A stretch of DNA of 64,000 bases from Prorocentrum cordatum (Eukaryota > Sar > Dinophyceae > Prorocentrales > Prorocentraceae), in contig CAUYUJ010020675.1 of NCBI GenBank assembly GCA_963575745.1, positions 31,001 through 95,000 of the forward strand, given 5' to 3'. The position numbers and the translations under genes are program-made. Below are positions 61,211-64,000 of the stretch, one piece after another; the stretch's first letter is position 1, and each line of letters starts with the position of its first letter. The notes below the pieces were generated by a model that searched no databases, was not told the DNA's origin, and worked only from the letters and a program-made list of their open reading frames with translations.

Positions 61211-64000
61211 GAAAAGGCCGAGGGGAACTCCCGACGGACCAACGACTTCTCTCGGTTCTTTCCGTGTGGATGTATGCGTGGGAAGCGCCGGCCTACCGTA
61301 GCCTCACGACCTGGCGGCAAGGATGGACCCATGCCACGAGCTTCGGCGCTGTTCCCAAAGCCACCATTGGGGATGTCAGCACCTCTCTCGCCCTGCGCAT
61401 CGAACACGCCAGGACTTTACTCCTCCCCTTAGCTGGAGCTGCCCTTGACCGACAGAAGTGCTTCGACTACCTCATCACGGACATCTGTCTAAACCTTGCG
61501 CTGCACGCGGGGTGTCCACAAGACATCGTTACTGTCCGCCGAAATTTCTACAGACACCACAAACGCTACATCCGCATGAACGGAGCGTACTCCAGGGACC
61601 TGGCCAGGACAAACGGTCACCTCCAGGGCAGCTCGTGGTCCCTGGATGACATCAAGCTGCTCATGTGCGTGTGGACAAAGAGGCAGCACCGATACGTTCC
61701 TCGATCACTCAGCACTACCTTCGTTGACGACAGCAACTCCACTACCCACACCGCTTCTGAGCTGCAGAAATCTCTCGACGAAACCGCCAAGTTTGATCGA
61801 TTCTCAGGTCAACGCATTCACCCTGGTAAAGTGGCAGGGTGGGCGCTCACCGACGAGCTTCACGCCGCCGTTACCCAGCTCACACTGGCGGATCGCCCCC
61901 TACGTGTGGTCGATTCCTTCAAGCTCGTCGGGAGTTACATCAACGCAGAGGCAGCGCCGGCTCCAGCCGCGCTTAACCTCACGGCCACCGCAGACGCCCG
62001 TGTACGGAGGGCGACTATCCGCCTGCCGCGCATTGGCAAGCTCCCGTCGCCGATGCTTATCAAGGCGCGGCACGCCCGATCCCTGGCTGCCAGCGTCTGC
62101 ACCACGGGCACCGACATTCAAGCACCATCAGGCCCAGCCAAGACTGCCTACAACCACGCCCTCAAGGCGGCTATCCGCCCCAAGGGGAACAAGTGGGTCG
62201 AGTTCTGGACTCTCATGGCCGTGTGCGTGCCGGGACACGCCCTTGAGATCGACGCCATCACGCAGCGTGAAGCATTCCTGTGCCTGCGGCGACAGGTTAA
62301 CCGCGACGTTACACTCTGCGGGCTCGCCAGAGACCTCCAACACCACGTCCAGACCCTGTTTGGTGGAGGACCCGTCGGACGACTCGTCCAGTCGCTCCAG
62401 CAGCTCCGATGGACCTGGCCCACATTTGGCATCATGTACGACGACTGGGGCTGCCCGATCAGCTGGCTGAATTTACCCCAAAACGCCTTCCTGCACATGC
62501 TGCGGGCCTCACAACGCAGGGCATTTCTGCGGAGGATCAAGCCACGGCGACACGACCTTGGCTACCTCGCCTCTGTCAGACAGGGCCTTGACCTCTTCGC
62601 CAGCACGTGGCTCGCGCGAACTAAAGGAGCAGCCAAATGCACTGCCTGGCAGCTGGCGCTCCTCCTGAACTACCTGTCGGGCGGGGACCACACCCAACAG
62701 CGACGATCCCGATCAAACACGTCGGCAGACCCCAGCCCCATGTGCCGCTACTGTGACGAGGAAGAGGAAACTCAGGAGCACACTGTCCGCGACTGTAAGT
62801 GCTGGGCCCGAGAAAGACTCCCTCTCACCACCCTCATCAGTGACGACCAGTGGGCCCGTCTTCCGCCGCACACAAGACACTGCGGGCTCTTCGACGAAGA
62901 CCCAGCCCTCCTCGACCTGCAGGCCGACCTCGCGAGGGACCCGCTGCCACAGCCCATTCCGCGGCCCTCCCCTGATGGTGATCCTGCGGCTTCAGCCCAG
63001 GACACCTACACCACCTACCTTGACTACGACACTGGTTGGACATGGGTCTATGCTGCCACGGACGGTGCGTGCACCAACCAAGCCATCCCATTGCTAGCAC
63101 GAGCGGGTTACGGCGTCTACTACGGCATCGATCACCGCATGAACTACAGTGCACGCGTTCACGGCCTAACGCAGAACGCCCAGGTTGCGGAGACCCTCGC
63201 CATTGTCCACCTTACGGCATGTGCCGAACGGCCCGTGCACGTTTTCGTGGACAACCAGGCGGTGGTCGATGGGTTCCAAAGCATCATCGACGGACATCCA
63301 GCGCCGCAGGGCACGCACGCGGAGCTCTGGGAAAAGATCCACCGATGTGTTATGGCCAAGCCCAACATGTTTCGCGTCGAAAAAATCGCCAGCCACCTGG
63401 GAGACCTGGGCATCGACCTTGGGCTCATCGGGCCCATCGCGGAGGAGTTCAACCGTCAGGCCGACGCCCTTGCCACAGCGGCGGCACGCACGCACAACCT
63501 CCCCGACGACATTGTTGAAGCTGCCAAAACACGACATCGCCAAGCGACCGTGCTTCATGGGGTCGCTGTCGCTATCTACGAGCGCAGACACCGTACTCTG
63601 CCGCTCCCACACCGCAGGGCTGGGTTTACAGCAGCGGAACTCAGCAAAATGGAACCGAACCCCCTGCTGTCGGACCAGGCACCACCCGCGGCTGGACCAT
63701 ACATCCCGCAGAACCCGGATGAGCTCTGGGCCGAGGCCCAACGGGCGATGCACGACGAACAGGAGGACGACCCGTTCGGCTTCGGCGGGGGATTAGACTT
63801 CCTGGACGACGGGCCAGCCAGCGCCAACCCTGCCCCGTCGGGCAGCCTCTCGACGCCCACCTCGACTCCGCCACCGAGAGCGACATCGCACCCACATGAT
63901 GACGTCGCTCACCGTCAAGACGCCGACGAGGACCTTTATGATCCCCTCGGATTGAGTGGCAGCATAGACGACGCCCCGCCGACACCCCACGCTGCCGACG
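61200..64000 (+). pseudogene. Element G: reverse transcriptase, CCHC finger, RNase H (open at edge)
   Basis: A short frame-3 piece reads PPKRPRGTPDG (RT finger region). From 61262, frame 1 is open to the window end. RT motif A is LDRQKCFD (61444-61467), motif B HLQGSSWS (near 61618-61641), motif C FVDDSN (61720-61737, both Asp present). Downstream is a C-x2-C-x8-H-x4-C finger (62743-62796), usual between RT and RNase H in LINEs. RNase H is in canonical order: TDGA (Asp 63061), AETLAI (Glu 63190), VDNQAV (Asp 63250), RQADALA (Asp 63463), with a SHLGD His near 63394. The protein continues past the window with an acidic tail. Frameshifts make this copy inactive unless they are sequencing errors. 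Confidence 0.75.

Larger units (their letters stand above)
49345..64000 (+). mobile_element. Element G: giant LINE-like retroelement (right end outside window)
   Basis: At least 14.6 kb on one strand encode a leading ORF, then a very long ORF ending in an APE-type endonuclease. RT, a CCHC finger and RNase H follow in the order typical of non-LTR retrotransposons. At least three frameshifts (near 60005, 61200 and 61262) separate endonuclease, pre-RT and RT. No LTR or terminal repeat is seen. It is not closely related to LINEs A-F: motif C is FVDD, and RNase H is in canonical order. No F hairpin is seen at its left side. Confidence 0.75.

Noticed and set aside
1-64000. LTR retrotransposon or virus
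   Set aside because: No long terminal repeats, integrase, protease or capsid motifs were found. Endonuclease, RT and RNase H order fits non-LTR elements.

Overview
The window is nuclear DNA of a eukaryote, most probably a dinoflagellate, and is almost entirely mobile DNA. I see no host housekeeping gene, rRNA or tRNA. The dinoflagellate call is inference. It rests on long endonuclease/reverse-transcriptase ORFs with a WADN-type catalytic box, and on two LINE copies whose 5' ends begin with tandem GGCTCAAG, the last 8 nt of the dinoflagellate spliced leader.

Region 1-46.6 kb has two layers. The first is a family of non-autonomous repeat elements (called F elements here). Each starts with ACTCGTAGAGCTTCC (F1) or ACCTCGTAGAGCTC (F2), and carries the inverted copy of that sequence near its 3' end. 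Each ends in a hairpin (GGCGGTRAC / GTTYACCGCC) followed by CCCAGT. F1 copies hold a central array of about 178-bp units. F elements have inserted into one another, mostly after AGT. From 13.5 to 36.3 kb this gives a nest about nine deep that closes in last-in, first-out order.

The second layer is a LINE family, copies A-F, always in + orientation and always joined to that 3' hairpin: A (1-386, 3' end only), B (1452-7235, nearly intact), C (8411-10573, 5'-truncated), D (16015-21769, full length but broken), E (36449-38164, 5'-truncated) and F (39342-44871, full length, decayed). An antisense relative, H, survives as pieces at 44.9-45.3 and 46.6-47.5 kb. Full-length copies encode a coiled-coil ORF1 and an ORF2 (APE-type endonuclease, RT, C-terminal RNase H). 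ORF2 follows ORF1 in the same frame after a single stop codon. In every copy whose RNase H is complete, the domain has its second half (GDS, RAD) before its first half (DGG, Glu), as in a circular permutation.

Region 48-49.2 kb is GC-rich tandem repeat followed by a pyrimidine tract. From 49.3 kb to the window end lies a different, much larger LINE-like element (G). It has a 787-codon ORF, then an ORF of more than 2,800 codons with an ADP-ribosyltransferase-like patch, hydrophobic segments, a Cys-rich region and an APE-type endonuclease. RT (FVDD), a CCHC finger and a canonical-order RNase H follow after several frameshifts, and the frame is still open at the window end.

How the parts fit: the F elements supply many identical 3' hairpins, and LINEs A-F use those hairpins as landing sites. 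New F elements inserted into the heads of older ones carry fresh hairpins with them.
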